Both the position numbers and the translations under genes were made by a program. From NCBI GenBank assembly GCA_963821325.1, contig CAWGDC010000006.1, positions 558,001-622,000 on the forward strand: a stretch of 64,000 nucleotides of DNA. Reading direction: 5' to 3'. The notes below the pieces were generated by a model, which had not been told where the DNA came from, made no database searches, and was given only the letters and a program-made list of their open reading frames with translations. Shown piece by piece: positions 14,083 through 22,735 of this stretch; the stretch's first letter is position 1; every line of letters begins with the position of its first letter. This DNA is from PALSA-555 sp963821325. GTDB lineage: Bacteria; Actinomycetota; Acidimicrobiia; IMCC26256; PALSA-555.

Positions 14083-15554
14083 CCCCCGACCCGCCGAGCC
14101 CCGTGTTCCTCGTCGGCGCCGGACCCGGCGACCCGGGGCTGCTCACCCGCCGCGGCGCCGAGGTCCTCGCCGCGGCCGACGTCGTCGTCTACGACCGGCT
14201 CGCCGCCGCCGCGCTCCTCGACCTCGCGCCCGCCACCGCGGAGCGCGTCTCGGTCGGCAAGGCGCCCGGCCGGGCCGAGGCCACCCAGGACGAGATCAAC
14301 GCGCTGCTCGTCCGCCACGCCCGCGCCGGCCGGCGCGTGGTGCGCCTCAAGGGCGGCGACCCGTTCGTGTTCGGCCGGGGCGGCGAGGAGGCCGAGGCGC
14401 TGCGCGCCGCCGGGATCGCCTTCGAGGTCGTGCCCGGCGTGACGAGCGCCCTCGCCGCGCCCGCCTACGCCGGGATCCCCGTCACCCACCGCGGGCTGGC
14501 CCGCCACGTCACGATCGTCACCGGCCACGAGGACCCCACCCAGGACGGCGCCGGTGTCGACTGGGCGACGCTCGCCCGGGCCGGCGGCACCCTCGTCGTG
14601 CTCATGGGCGCGTCGCGCATCGACGCCATCGCCGCGCAGCTGCGCGCCGCCGGGCTCCCCGCCGACACGCCCGTCGCCGCGGTGCAGCGCGGCACCCGCC
14701 CCGACCAGGTCACCGTGCGGGCCACCCTCGCCACCATCGGCGACGCCGCCCCCGACCCCCCGGCGGCGATCGTGATCGGCGCCGTCGCCGCCCTCGACTT
14801 CGCCTGGTTCGAGCGCCGGCCGCTCTTCGGGCGCACCGTCGTCGTCACCCGGGCCCGCGAGCAGGCCAGCGGCCTGCGGGCCACCCTCGAGACGCTCGGC
14901 GCCGCCGTCGAGGAGCTCCCCGCGATCGTCGTGGAGGCGCTGCCCGTCACCCTGCCCGACCTCACCCGCTTCTCGTGGCTCGTGCTCACGTCCGCGAACG
15001 GGGTGCGGGCCCTCTTCGACGCGCTGCACGCCGCGGGCGGGGACGCCCGCGCCCTCGCCGGGTGCCGTGTCGCGGCCATCGGGCCCGGCACCGCCGCCGC
15101 GCTCGACGCCTGCGGCGTGCGCGCCGACCTCGTCCCCGACCGCTACGTCGCCGAAGCGCTCCTCGACGCCTTCCCCGACCCCGCGCACCCCGGCGAGGCC
15201 GTGCTCGTCGCCCGCGCCGCGCAGGCCCGCGACGTCCTCCCCGACGGGCTCACGGCGCGGGGCTACACCGTCGAGGTCCTGCCCCTCTACACGACGCGCC
15301 CGGCGCCCCCCGACCCCGACGTGCTCGCCGCGCTCCGGGCCGGGCGCGTCGACGCGGTCACGTTCACCTCGTCGTCGACCGTCACCAACTTCTGCGACGC
15401 CGTCGGGCCCCTCGACACGCCACCGCTCGTCGTGTCCATCGGCCCGGTCACCTCCGAGACCGCCCGCGCGCGCGGCCTCACCGTCGACGCCGAAGCGCGC
15501 GAGCACACCATCGACGGGCTCGTCGCCCAGGTCGTGGCCACCCTCGCTCGGTAG
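14079..15554 (+). CDS. uroporphyrinogen-III C-methyltransferase / uroporphyrinogen-III synthase fusion
   Basis: 491 residues in two domains. Residues about 8-245 are the CobA/SUMT methyltransferase (VFLVGAGPGDPGLLTRRGAE; VRLKGGDPFVFGRGGEE; VPGVTSALAAPAYAGIPVTHR) that makes precorrin-2. From about residue 250 follows HemD, uroporphyrinogen-III synthase (FGRTVVVTRAREQASGLRATLETLGA; LTSANGVRALF; VTFTSSSTVTNF). The fusion delivers uroporphyrinogen III directly to the siroheme branch and is frequent in Gram-positives. The start GTG overlaps hemC. The stop TAG is also the first half of the next promoter's -10 element. Confidence 0.95.
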   Translation: MTPDPPSPVFLVGAGPGDPGLLTRRGAEVLAAADVVVYDRLAAAALLDLAPATAERVSVGKAPGRAEATQDEINALLVRHARAGRRVVRLKGGDPFVFGRGGEEAEALRAAGIAFEVVPGVTSALAAPAYAGIPVTHRGLARHVTIVTGHEDPTQDGAGVDWATLARAGGTLVVLMGASRIDAIAAQLRAAGLPADTPVAAVQRGTRPDQVTVRATLATIGDAAPDPPAAIVIGAVAALDFAWFERRPLFGRTVVVTRAREQASGLRATLETLGAAVEELPAIVVEALPVTLPDLTRFSWLVLTSANGVRALFDALHAAGGDARALAGCRVAAIGPGTAAALDACGVRADLVPDRYVAEALLDAFPDPAHPGEAVLVARAAQARDVLPDGLTARGYTVEVLPLYTTRPAPPDPDVLAALRAGRVDAVTFTSSSTVTNFCDAVGPLDTPPLVVSIGPVTSETARARGLTVDAEAREHTIDGLVAQVVATLAR

Positions 15555-15557
15555 GGT
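15552..15557 (+). promoter_or_regulatory. -10 element (TAGGGT) built on the hemD stop codon
   Basis: The TAG stop of the cobA/hemD gene is the start of TAGGGT, five bases before the ATG of the CocE-like gene, giving a possible leaderless internal promoter. Confidence 0.35.
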
Positions 15558-15562
15558 GCCCG

Positions 15563-17203
15563 ATGCTGCTCAGCCGGCTCGCGCAGCGGTTCCTCCGCGT
15601 CGGGCCGCCCGTCGACCGCCACGTCACCGTCGAGCGCGACGTCGCCGTCCCCGTCGACACGGGGGTGGTGCTCCTCGCCGACGTGTACCACCCGGCCGGT
15701 CACGGCCCCCATCCCACCGTCCTGGTCCGCTGCCCCTACGGACGGCGCGGCCCGATCGGGTTCCTCCTCGGGCGCATCTTCGCCGAGCGCGGCACCCGCG
15801 CCATGGTGCAGAGCTGCCGCGGCACCTTCGGGTCCGGCGGCGTGTTCGTCCCCAACCGCTACGAGCGCGCCGACGGGCTCGCCACCATCGCCTGGCTCCA
15901 GGACCAGCCCTGGTTCGACGGGCGCCTCGCGATGAACGGGCCCAGCTACATGGGCGGCGTGCAGTGGGCCGTCGCCGACACCGCCGGGCCGTCCCTCAAG
16001 GCGTGCTGCACCCACGTCGCCTACTCCAACGTCACCGAGCACTGGTTCGGTGCCGGGACGTTCGCGCTCGAGGACGCCATCGACTGGACCACGAGCATCC
16101 ACGTGCAGGAACAGCGCCCCTGGCGGCGCGTCGCCGCGCTCGCGAACCCGCGGCTGCGGCGCATCGACCGCGCCATCGACACCCTGCCCGTCCTCGGGCT
16201 CGACGAGCGGGTCGTCGGCGCCCGCGTCGAGCAGTGGCGCGACATCGTCGAGCACCCCGGCCGGGCCAACCCCCACTGGGCGGCCGTCGACCACTCCACC
16301 CGCGTCCCGCACGTCACCGCCGCCGTCCTCCAGGTCGGCGGCTGGTACGACCTGTTCCTGCCCCAGCAGCTCGCTGACCGTGCCGCGCTCACCGCCGTCG
16401 GGCGCCCGACCCGCCTCGTCATCGGACCGTGGACCCACGTCGCCCCCGGCGGGTTCAGCGCCCAGGTCCGCGAGACCCTGCGGTTCCTCGACCGCCACGT
16501 CCACGAGCCGCCCCGCGGCGCCGCCCCCGCCGACCCGGTCCACGTCTTCGTCATGGGCGCCGACGAGTGGCGCGACCTGCCCGACTGGCCCCCACCCGGC
16601 GTGACCGAGCAGCGCTGGCACCTCCACCCCGACGGGCGCCTCGCCCCCGAGGCCCCGCCGCCGCGCGGCCCCGACCGCTACACCTACGACCCCGCCGACC
16701 CCACCCCGGTCGTCGGCGGCACCCTGCTGCGCAAGACCGGCGGCCGGCGACCCCAGGCCCGCACCGAGGCCCGCGCCGACGTGCTCGTCTACACGAGCGA
16801 CGTCCTCGCCGAGCACCTCGACGTGCTCGGCCCGGTCTCCGCCACCGTGCACGTCGCCTCCGACCTCGAGTACTTCGACGTGTTCGTCCGGCTCTGCGAC
16901 GTCGACCGCCGCGGCCGCTCCCACAACGTCTGCGACGGCATCCAACGCGTCGACCCCGACCATGCGCCGCGCCCGACCGACGGCATCTGGTCCGTACCCG
17001 TCGCGCTCTGGCCGACCGCGCAGCGCTTCCGCGCCGGGCACCGCCTCCGCGTCCAGGTGTCGAGCGGCGCGCATCCCCGTTTCAACCGCAACCTCGGCAC
17101 CGGCGACCCGCTCCCCACCGCCACCGCCCAGCGCGTCGCCCACCAGGCCGTCCACCACGACCCCGACCACCCCTCCGCCGTCGTGCTGACCGTCGCCGGC
17201 TGA
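15563..17203 (+). CDS. CocE/NonD family hydrolase (X-Pro dipeptidyl-peptidase S15 type)
   Basis: 546 residues. The N-terminal alpha/beta-hydrolase domain shows VLVRCPYGRRGP, QSCRGTFGSGG and the nucleophile elbow NGPSYMGG, and RLVIGPWTH precedes the C-terminal jelly-roll domain (SDVLAEHLDVLGPVSATVHV ... AGHRLRVQVSSGAHPRF). Members are serine acyl hydrolases or peptidases of broad specificity, such as cocaine esterase; a natural substrate cannot be predicted. It is an odd member of the heme run, possibly with its own promoter on the hemD stop codon. The reading frame stays open far upstream, but the ATG at 15563 fits family N-termini. Confidence 0.85.
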   Translation: MLLSRLAQRFLRVGPPVDRHVTVERDVAVPVDTGVVLLADVYHPAGHGPHPTVLVRCPYGRRGPIGFLLGRIFAERGTRAMVQSCRGTFGSGGVFVPNRYERADGLATIAWLQDQPWFDGRLAMNGPSYMGGVQWAVADTAGPSLKACCTHVAYSNVTEHWFGAGTFALEDAIDWTTSIHVQEQRPWRRVAALANPRLRRIDRAIDTLPVLGLDERVVGARVEQWRDIVEHPGRANPHWAAVDHSTRVPHVTAAVLQVGGWYDLFLPQQLADRAALTAVGRPTRLVIGPWTHVAPGGFSAQVRETLRFLDRHVHEPPRGAAPADPVHVFVMGADEWRDLPDWPPPGVTEQRWHLHPDGRLAPEAPPPRGPDRYTYDPADPTPVVGGTLLRKTGGRRPQARTEARADVLVYTSDVLAEHLDVLGPVSATVHVASDLEYFDVFVRLCDVDRRGRSHNVCDGIQRVDPDHAPRPTDGIWSVPVALWPTAQRFRAGHRLRVQVSSGAHPRFNRNLGTGDPLPTATAQRVAHQAVHHDPDHPSAVVLTVAG

Positions 17204-17227
17204 GCCGGTCGGGCGAACCTCGGGCCC

Positions 17228-17233
17228 TACCAT
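17228..17233 (+). promoter_or_regulatory. -10 element (TACCAT) for leaderless hemB
   Basis: TACCAT followed by six bases and GTG at 17240; it separates hemB-hemL from the upstream rex-hem genes as an additional transcription start. Confidence 0.5.
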
Positions 17234-17239
17234 CAACGG

Positions 17240-18217
17240 GTGGCCTTCCCCGAGCAGCGGCCCCGCCGGCTGCGCCGCACCGCGGCGCTGCGTCGCCTCG
17301 TCGCCGAGACCCGCGTCGACGTCGACGATCTCATCGCCCCCCTCTTCGTGAAGGAGGGGCTGCGCGACCCCGAGCCGGTCGCGTCGATGCCCGGCGTCGT
17401 GCAGCACACCCTCGAGAGCCTCCGCAAGGAGGTCCGCGCCCTCGCCGACCTCGGGCTGCCCGCCGTGGTGCTCTTCGGGGTGCCCGCGGTGAAGGACGGG
17501 CGCGGCTCCGCCGCCGACGACCCCGACGGCGTCGTGCAGGTCGCGCTGCGCGGGCTGCGCGACGAGGTCGGCGACGACCTCGTGCTCATCGCCGACACCT
17601 GCCTCGACGAGTACACCGACCACGGGCACTGCGGGGTGCTCCGCGACGACGGCACGGTCGACAACGACGCCACCCTCGAGCGCTACGCCGCCGCGGCGGT
17701 GAGCCAGGCGGCGGCGGGCGCCGACGTCGTCGCGCCCTCCGGGATGATGGACGGCCAGGTCGCCGCCATCCGCGCCGCGCTCGACGAGGCCGGGCACGCC
17801 GACACGGCGATCCTCGCCTACGCCGCGAAGTACGCGTCCGCGCTGTACGGCCCGTTCCGCGACGCCGCCGAGTGCGCGCCGAGCTTCGGGGACCGCCGCG
17901 CCTACCAGATGGACCCGCCGAACGGACGCGAAGCCGTCCTCGAGACGCTCCTCGACGTCGCCGAGGGCGCCGACCTGGTCATGGTGAAGCCGGCGCTCGC
18001 GTACCTCGACGTCATCGCCGCGGTGCGCGACCGCGTCGCGGTCCCGGTCGGCGCCTACCACGTCAGCGGCGAGTACGCCATGGTCGAAGCCGCCGCGGCG
18101 AACGGCTGGCTCGACGGCGACGCCGTGCAGCGTGAGCACCTGACCTCGATCAAGCGGGCCGGTGCCGACTTCGTCCTCACCTACGCGGCGCGGCGAATGG
18201 CCGAAGCCCGACGGTGA
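17240..18217 (+). CDS. hemB: delta-aminolevulinic acid dehydratase (porphobilinogen synthase)
   Basis: 325 residues. Active-site lysines lie in AYAAKYAS and MVKPALAYLD, with the family segment PSGMMDGQVAAIR between. It condenses two ALA molecules to porphobilinogen. The metal loop reads DTCLDEYTDHGHCG: Cys121 and Cys131 of the zinc triad are kept, but the middle position is Asp123, between the all-Cys zinc type and the Asp-rich magnesium type. The stop overlaps the hemL GTG. Start set by the -10 element six bases ahead. Confidence 0.95.
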   Translation: MAFPEQRPRRLRRTAALRRLVAETRVDVDDLIAPLFVKEGLRDPEPVASMPGVVQHTLESLRKEVRALADLGLPAVVLFGVPAVKDGRGSAADDPDGVVQVALRGLRDEVGDDLVLIADTCLDEYTDHGHCGVLRDDGTVDNDATLERYAAAAVSQAAAGADVVAPSGMMDGQVAAIRAALDEAGHADTAILAYAAKYASALYGPFRDAAECAPSFGDRRAYQMDPPNGREAVLETLLDVAEGADLVMVKPALAYLDVIAAVRDRVAVPVGAYHVSGEYAMVEAAAANGWLDGDAVQREHLTSIKRAGADFVLTYAARRMAEARR

Positions 18218-19498
18218 GCGACTCGCTGCGGGCCCGCGCCCGGGCCCGCATCCCCGGCGGGGTGAACTCGCCGGTCCGGTCCTTCGCCAGCGTCGGCGGC
18301 GACCCGTTCTTCGTCGCCCGCGGCGAGGGCGCGTACCTCGTCGACACCGACGGGCGCCGCTACCTCGACTACGTCCAGTCGTGGGGCGCGTCGATCCTCG
18401 GCCACGCCCACCCGGCGATCGTCGAGGCGGTGCAGCGCGCCGCGGCGGCCGGCACCTCCTTCGGCGCCCCCACCCCCGGGGAGGTCGAGCTCGCCGAGGC
18501 CGTCGCCCAGCGGGTCCCGTCCGTCGAGCAGCTGCGCCTCGTCTCGTCCGGCACCGAGGCGGCGATGACCGCCGTGCGGCTCGCCCGCGGCGCGACCGGC
18601 CGGGCCAAGGTCGTGAAGTTCGCCGGCGGCTACCACGGGCACCTCGACGCCCTCCTCGTCGCGGCCGGCAGCGGCGTCGCGACCCTCGGGCTGCCCGGCT
18701 CCGCCGGGGTCACCGCCGGCACCGTCGCCGACACGATCGTCGTCCCGTTCAACGACGACGACGCCCTCGACGCCGTGCTCGCCGAGCACGGCCCCGACGT
18801 CGCGGCCGTCCTCGTCGAGCCGGTCGCCGCGAACATGGGGCTCGTCGCCCCCCACCCCGGGTTCCTCGCCGGCGCTGCGCCGCCGCTGCGACGAGACCGG
18901 CGCGCTGCTCGTCTTCGACGAGGTCATCACCGGGTTCCGGGTCGGTCCCGCCGGCGCCCAGGGCCGCGTCGACGTCACCCCCGACCTCACCCTCTTCGGC
19001 AAGGTGCTCGGCGGTGGGCTCCCGCTCGCGGCGCTCGGCGGACCGGCGTCGCTGCTCGCCGAGCTCGCCCCCCTCGGCCCCGTCTACCAGGCCGGCACCC
19101 TGTCGGGGAACCCGCTCGCCACCGCGGCGGGGCTCGCCGCGCTGGCGCACCTCGACGCCGGCGCCTACGAGACCCTCGAAGCCCGCGCCTGCCGGCTGGC
19201 CAGCGGGGTGCGCGACGCGGTCGCCGCCGCGGGGCTCGCCGTGCAGGTGCCGCGCGCCTGGACGCTATGCGGGCTGTTCTTCGCCGACGCGCCCGTCACC
19301 TCCTACGCCGACGCGCTGGCCGCGGACGGGGCCCGCTACGCGCGGTTCTTCCAGGCGATGCTGTCCCGCGGGGTGTTCCTGCCGCCCAGCCCGTTCGAGT
19401 CGTGGTTCCCGAGCCTCGCCCACGGCGACGCCGAGCTCGACGCGACGGTGACGGCGGCCGGGGAGGCCGCCGCCGAGGTGGCGGCCGAGGCGGCCTAG
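18214..19498 (+). CDS. hemL: glutamate-1-semialdehyde 2,1-aminomutase (one frame break)
   Basis: Two reading frames together give one full-length HemL of about 427 residues: RIPGGVNSPVRSFASVGG, PLP-site residues in RLVSSGTEAAMTA and GGYHGHLDALL in the first; LVFDEVITGFRVG, the PLP lysine in LFGKVLGGG, and AGTLSGNPLA in the second. It completes ALA synthesis. One extra base near 18874 (between Gly and Leu codons of HPGFLAGLRRR) breaks the frame. As heme synthesis here has no other ALA route, a sequence error is far likelier than a pseudogene. Start GTG overlaps hemB; stop shares CTAG with the converging small membrane gene. Confidence 0.9.
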
Positions 19499-19720
19499 CG
19501 GTGCTCGTCGTCGCTGGCGCGGCGACGGACCCGGTCCATGAAGAACAGCGCGAACGCGATGCCGGCGACCATCAGCGTGAAGGCGATGAACGCCACGCCC
19601 CCCGACCCGTTCTTGGGGCCGCCGCCGGCGTCGACGAGCTGCTCGCGCGCCCGCCGGCGCGGCCGCGGCGACCACCGCGGCGACGGTCAGGAGCGCGGTG
19701 GCGAGCGTGCGTCGCGACAC
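19495..19720 (-). CDS. small secreted/membrane-anchored protein at the end of the qcr operon (one frame break)
   Basis: GTG at 19720 follows a strong GAGGAGG site. The N-terminus is a signal peptide (VSRRTLATALLTVAAVVAAAAPAGA), and after a one-base break near 19646 the frame continues as a Gly-rich linker and one transmembrane helix (FIAFTLMVAGIAFALFFMDRVRRR) to a TAG at 19495-19497. Corrected length is about 74 residues. No family is recognised. Being the last gene of the cytochrome b/Rieske operon, it may be an accessory or assembly subunit. Its stop and that of hemL overlap in CTAG. Confidence 0.6.
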
Positions 19721-19731
19721 GGTGATCCTCC

Positions 19732-20595
19732 TCACGAGCCGACCGGCTCGGGTGTGCGGTCCTCGGTGCGGGGCGCGGCGCTGATCTCGGCGGCGGCCTT
19801 CTTCGCCTTCTCCGCGGCCCGCTCGTCCTTCTCCCGCCAGTGCAGGGCGAGCAGCCCCAGCGCGAACAGGATCACCGAGCTCACCAGCGCCACGAACGGC
19901 GGGAACCGCAACGACCCGTAGTTGTAGCTCAAGATCGCGTACCCGTTCTTCGGCGACGTCGTGTCGCACACCGGGGTCGGGGGCGGCAGCCCGAACGGCT
20001 GGTTCACCGGCACGACCGCGCAGTACTGCACGACCCCGTAGAGCTTCTGGTGGGTCGCCTGCCAGGACAGCAGCTGCGGGGTGCTGCCGCCGACCGTGTA
20101 GAAGTTCGTCTCCGTGTAGTCCGTCACCGCGCTGAACTGCGCGAACCGGTTCGCGTTCGGGGCGAGCGGGATGTTCGCCACCGGCTGCTGGATCACGAGC
20201 CGGGCGTCGACGACGGCCTTCAGCACCTGGGCCGGCTGCGTCGCCAGCTTGTGCCCGTCCTGCTTGATGTCGCGCACCTGCGGGGGCAGCGACGGGTCGT
20301 CGAGCGAGTGCACCACCTTCGTGACCGACCAGGCCGGGATCGTGCCCTTCAGCGTGTTCAGCGGCGACGCGGTGAACAGCCACATGGTGGTGAGGATCAC
20401 CATGAACCCGGCGAGCGCGGTGTAGGTGACGAGGAACCCGAGGCGGGCGCCGACGTTCGTGCCGAGCAGCAGGTACGCCGAGCCGCAGAACAGCACGATC
20501 GCGGCCGCGACCGTGAGGATCCCGAGAATCGTCGGGTACCAGATCCCGCTCGGCGGCGGGGGCGTGGTGCTGGTCTGGGCGAGGATGAAGGGCAC
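19732..20595 (-). CDS. membrane protein of the qcr operon, unknown function
   Basis: 287 residues. Two transmembrane helices near the N-terminus (about 18-46 and 52-77), an external domain of roughly 150 residues, and a third helix near 238-260 ending in a charged cytoplasmic tail (WREKDERAAEKAKKAAAE). The external domain has only two cysteines (QYCAVVPV and PVCDTTS), which could form a disulfide; no heme or metal motif is seen. I do not recognise a family. Position directly after the diheme cytochrome c, 24 bases apart, suggests a lineage-specific subunit of the reductase or its link to the terminal oxidase. Confidence 0.7.
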   Translation of the reverse strand: MPFILAQTSTTPPPPSGIWYPTILGILTVAAAIVLFCGSAYLLLGTNVGARLGFLVTYTALAGFMVILTTMWLFTASPLNTLKGTIPAWSVTKVVHSLDDPSLPPQVRDIKQDGHKLATQPAQVLKAVVDARLVIQQPVANIPLAPNANRFAQFSAVTDYTETNFYTVGGSTPQLLSWQATHQKLYGVVQYCAVVPVNQPFGLPPPTPVCDTTSPKNGYAILSYNYGSLRFPPFVALVSSVILFALGLLALHWREKDERAAEKAKKAAAEISAAPRTEDRTPEPVGS

Positions 20596-20619
20596 GGCTC
20601 GGTGGCTCCTCGGGGCGGG

Positions 20620-21876
20620 CTACAGGCCCCGCTCGTAGTCGACGATCTCCGCGATCTGCTGCGGGGTGAGGAGGTTGCCGAAGTGCGGCATCCGCCCCGA
20701 CGAGATCCCGCGGGTCCCGTACGGCTGGTTGGCCGGCACCCCGACCGTCACCCACATGATCTGCTCGGTGCGGCCCACCATCCCCGGGAACTGGATCAGG
20801 GTCGTCCCGCCGTTCAGCGGCGGACCGTACGCGCCGCTGCCCGCCGGGTCCGGCATCGGCTGGCTCAGCTTCGTCGGGTCGAAGAACGACCAGTTCTTCG
20901 TGTGGCAGCGGGCGCAGTTCACCCGGAACAACACGGCGCCCTCGCTCATGGCCTGCACCTGCGCGTTGTTGGCCTGCGCCGACGCCAGCGCGGCCTGCTG
21001 CTGGCTCACCGCGGCCTGGTCGGCGCTGATCACCGCGGCCGGCTGGTTCTGGGCCTGCGCCTGCGCCAGCGCCTGCTGCGCCTGGGTCAGTCCGGTCTGG
21101 GTGGTCGTGACATAGCTCTGGGCCTGGGACCGGAACTGCCCGATCGCCGCGGTGGCCTCCTGCTGCGCCTTCTTCAGGGGGATCTGGATGCTCTGGAGAT
21201 AGTTCACGAGGTCCTCGATCCCCTGGGGGCCGAGCACCCCCTTGCCGCTCGCCACCCCCCACGCCGGCATCGGCGTCCCCGGTCTCCCGTAGGTGATGAT
21301 CTGGGTCACCTGATCTCGGTCGAAGCGATACAGCACCGTGTTCAGCGCCGGGGCCTGCCACGCCACCTGCTGGGGCAGGCACTGCGGAACGTTCGGGTTG
21401 CTCTGGTTCTGCTTCAACTGGCAGATGTCAGCCTCGGGCTGCAGCGTGAACGCCGCCGACCCGCCCTCCCCGTGGACGCCGTGGCAGTTGGCGCACAGCA
21501 GCGACGTCGTCGCGTCGTAGTACGGGCTCTGGTTGTTGGCGAACAAGGTTCCGCCGCGCACGATCGACTGCTTCAAGAACGTGTCGTTGGCCGTCGCCTG
21601 CCGGGTCGGCTCGACGAGGAAGTAGATCGGGAGCGCCACGGCGAGGATGACGGTGAACAGCAGCGACCAGCCGAGCACCCGCTCGAGCTTGCGTCCCTCC
21701 AGCACGTCGTCGGGCAACCCTGGCGCGATGTTCAGCGGGGGTCGCGGCTCCGGGTTGCGGCGCAGGCTGAAGATCCGCACCACGAAGAAGCCGACGAGGG
21801 CGAGCGCCACGACGACGTTCAGCAGGACGATCGCGTTCTCGAAGCTGATCGCCAGCATCGGCAAGTGCAGGCTCAT
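20620..21876 (-). CDS. membrane-anchored diheme cytochrome c (QcrC-like)
   Basis: 418 residues with two N-terminal transmembrane helices (about 13-35 and 67-88). Two c-type heme sites follow, CANCH at 128-132 and CARCH at 321-325, with likely Met axial ligands in TPMPAWG (203) and RMPHFGN. Residues about 236-312 between the heme domains are Ala/Gln-rich and should form a long helical hairpin or coiled coil, unusual for a QcrC. It would carry electrons from the Rieske protein towards a cytochrome oxidase. The start overlaps the Rieske stop by four bases. Confidence 0.88.
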   Translation of the reverse strand: MSLHLPMLAISFENAIVLLNVVVALALVGFFVVRIFSLRRNPEPRPPLNIAPGLPDDVLEGRKLERVLGWSLLFTVILAVALPIYFLVEPTRQATANDTFLKQSIVRGGTLFANNQSPYYDATTSLLCANCHGVHGEGGSAAFTLQPEADICQLKQNQSNPNVPQCLPQQVAWQAPALNTVLYRFDRDQVTQIITYGRPGTPMPAWGVASGKGVLGPQGIEDLVNYLQSIQIPLKKAQQEATAAIGQFRSQAQSYVTTTQTGLTQAQQALAQAQAQNQPAAVISADQAAVSQQQAALASAQANNAQVQAMSEGAVLFRVNCARCHTKNWSFFDPTKLSQPMPDPAGSGAYGPPLNGGTTLIQFPGMVGRTEQIMWVTVGVPANQPYGTRGISSGRMPHFGNLLTPQQIAEIVDYERGL

Positions 21877-22727
21877 ACGCAGAGCGCGCCTTCCGCGGAC
21901 TGCCCGGTCGTGTCGGTGCCGATCGGCGGGCCCTGGATGATCGTGCCGGTGTCGACGGTCATCGCCCCGCCCGAGATCTGGAACGGGAACCGGTCGAGGC
22001 CCCGTGGGGCCGGGCCGCCTCGCTTCTCACCGACCCGGTTGTACTTCGAGCCGTGGCAGGGGCACTCGAACCACTGCGACGTCAGGCACCACGGCACCCG
22101 GCAGCCGAGGTGCACGCACCGCTGGTACAAGGCGACGTAGCCGAGCTGCATCCCAGCGAGGATGATCGCCGAGTACACCTTCTGCGCCTTCGAGATCGCA
22201 CTCTTCGGGTACGGCTGGACGTACACCTTCGCCGTCGCGTTGTAGTACGGCTGCTTCATGGCGATCGCCGTGTTGATGTCGCTCACGTTCCCGATGTTGA
22301 CGTTGCTGCCGAACCCGCCCGCGCTCGACGCCGGCGGCCACAAGAACCCGAGCATCGCCGCGCCGAACCCGCCAACCGCGACGCCCATGAACGTCAGGAT
22401 CCCCCGGTTGAAGAACTGTCGGCGGGTGACGCCGAGCTCCTCCTCGTCGACCGGCTCGTAGCGGGTGACCCCGCGGGGGCCGGCCGGGACGGGCAGCCCG
22501 CCGCCGCTCTCGATCGCCCGCCGCGAATCGTCGGCCCGCTGCCGCGGGTCTTCCTCCACCGACCCGTCGGCGGCGACCTCGGGTTGCGCCTCGGTCGCCG
22601 GTTCGGAGTCGTCCGCGCGGCGCGTCTCCCGACTCAAGCGCCCGGTGGTGCGCCGCCGCGCGCTGCCGAACACGAACACGCCGGCCAGCGCGAGCAGGAC
22701 GAGAACGCCGACGATGATGACTGCCAC
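21873..22727 (-). CDS. Rieske 2Fe-2S protein of the menaquinol:cytochrome c reductase
   Basis: 284 residues. The Rieske cluster ligands are C204/H206 (CVHLGC) and C222/H225 (CPCHGS), with C209 and C224 for the disulfide. An N-terminal helix (about 2-20), a charged linker, then a twin-arginine-type RRQFFNRGILTFMGVAVGGFGAAMLGFLW membrane segment at about 102-130 anchor it; actinobacterial QcrA proteins also have extra N-terminal helices. Start is GTG at 22727 after GTAGGAG, rather than the long open frame from 23522, which belongs to the subunit IV gene. Its stop overlaps the cytochrome c start. Confidence 0.9.
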   Translation of the reverse strand: MAVIIVGVLVLLALAGVFVFGSARRRTTGRLSRETRRADDSEPATEAQPEVAADGSVEEDPRQRADDSRRAIESGGGLPVPAGPRGVTRYEPVDEEELGVTRRQFFNRGILTFMGVAVGGFGAAMLGFLWPPASSAGGFGSNVNIGNVSDINTAIAMKQPYYNATAKVYVQPYPKSAISKAQKVYSAIILAGMQLGYVALYQRCVHLGCRVPWCLTSQWFECPCHGSKYNRVGEKRGGPAPRGLDRFPFQISGGAMTVDTGTIIQGPPIGTDTTGQSAEGALCV

Positions 22728-22735
22728 GGTTGCTC

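Noticed and set aside
15287..18139. 950-codon minus-strand open frame (and others such as 2404-4674)
   Set aside because: Antisense shadows of hemD/CocE/hemB and rsiG/mshA caused by extreme GC content; composition is Val/Gly/Asp/Arg-rich with no domain.
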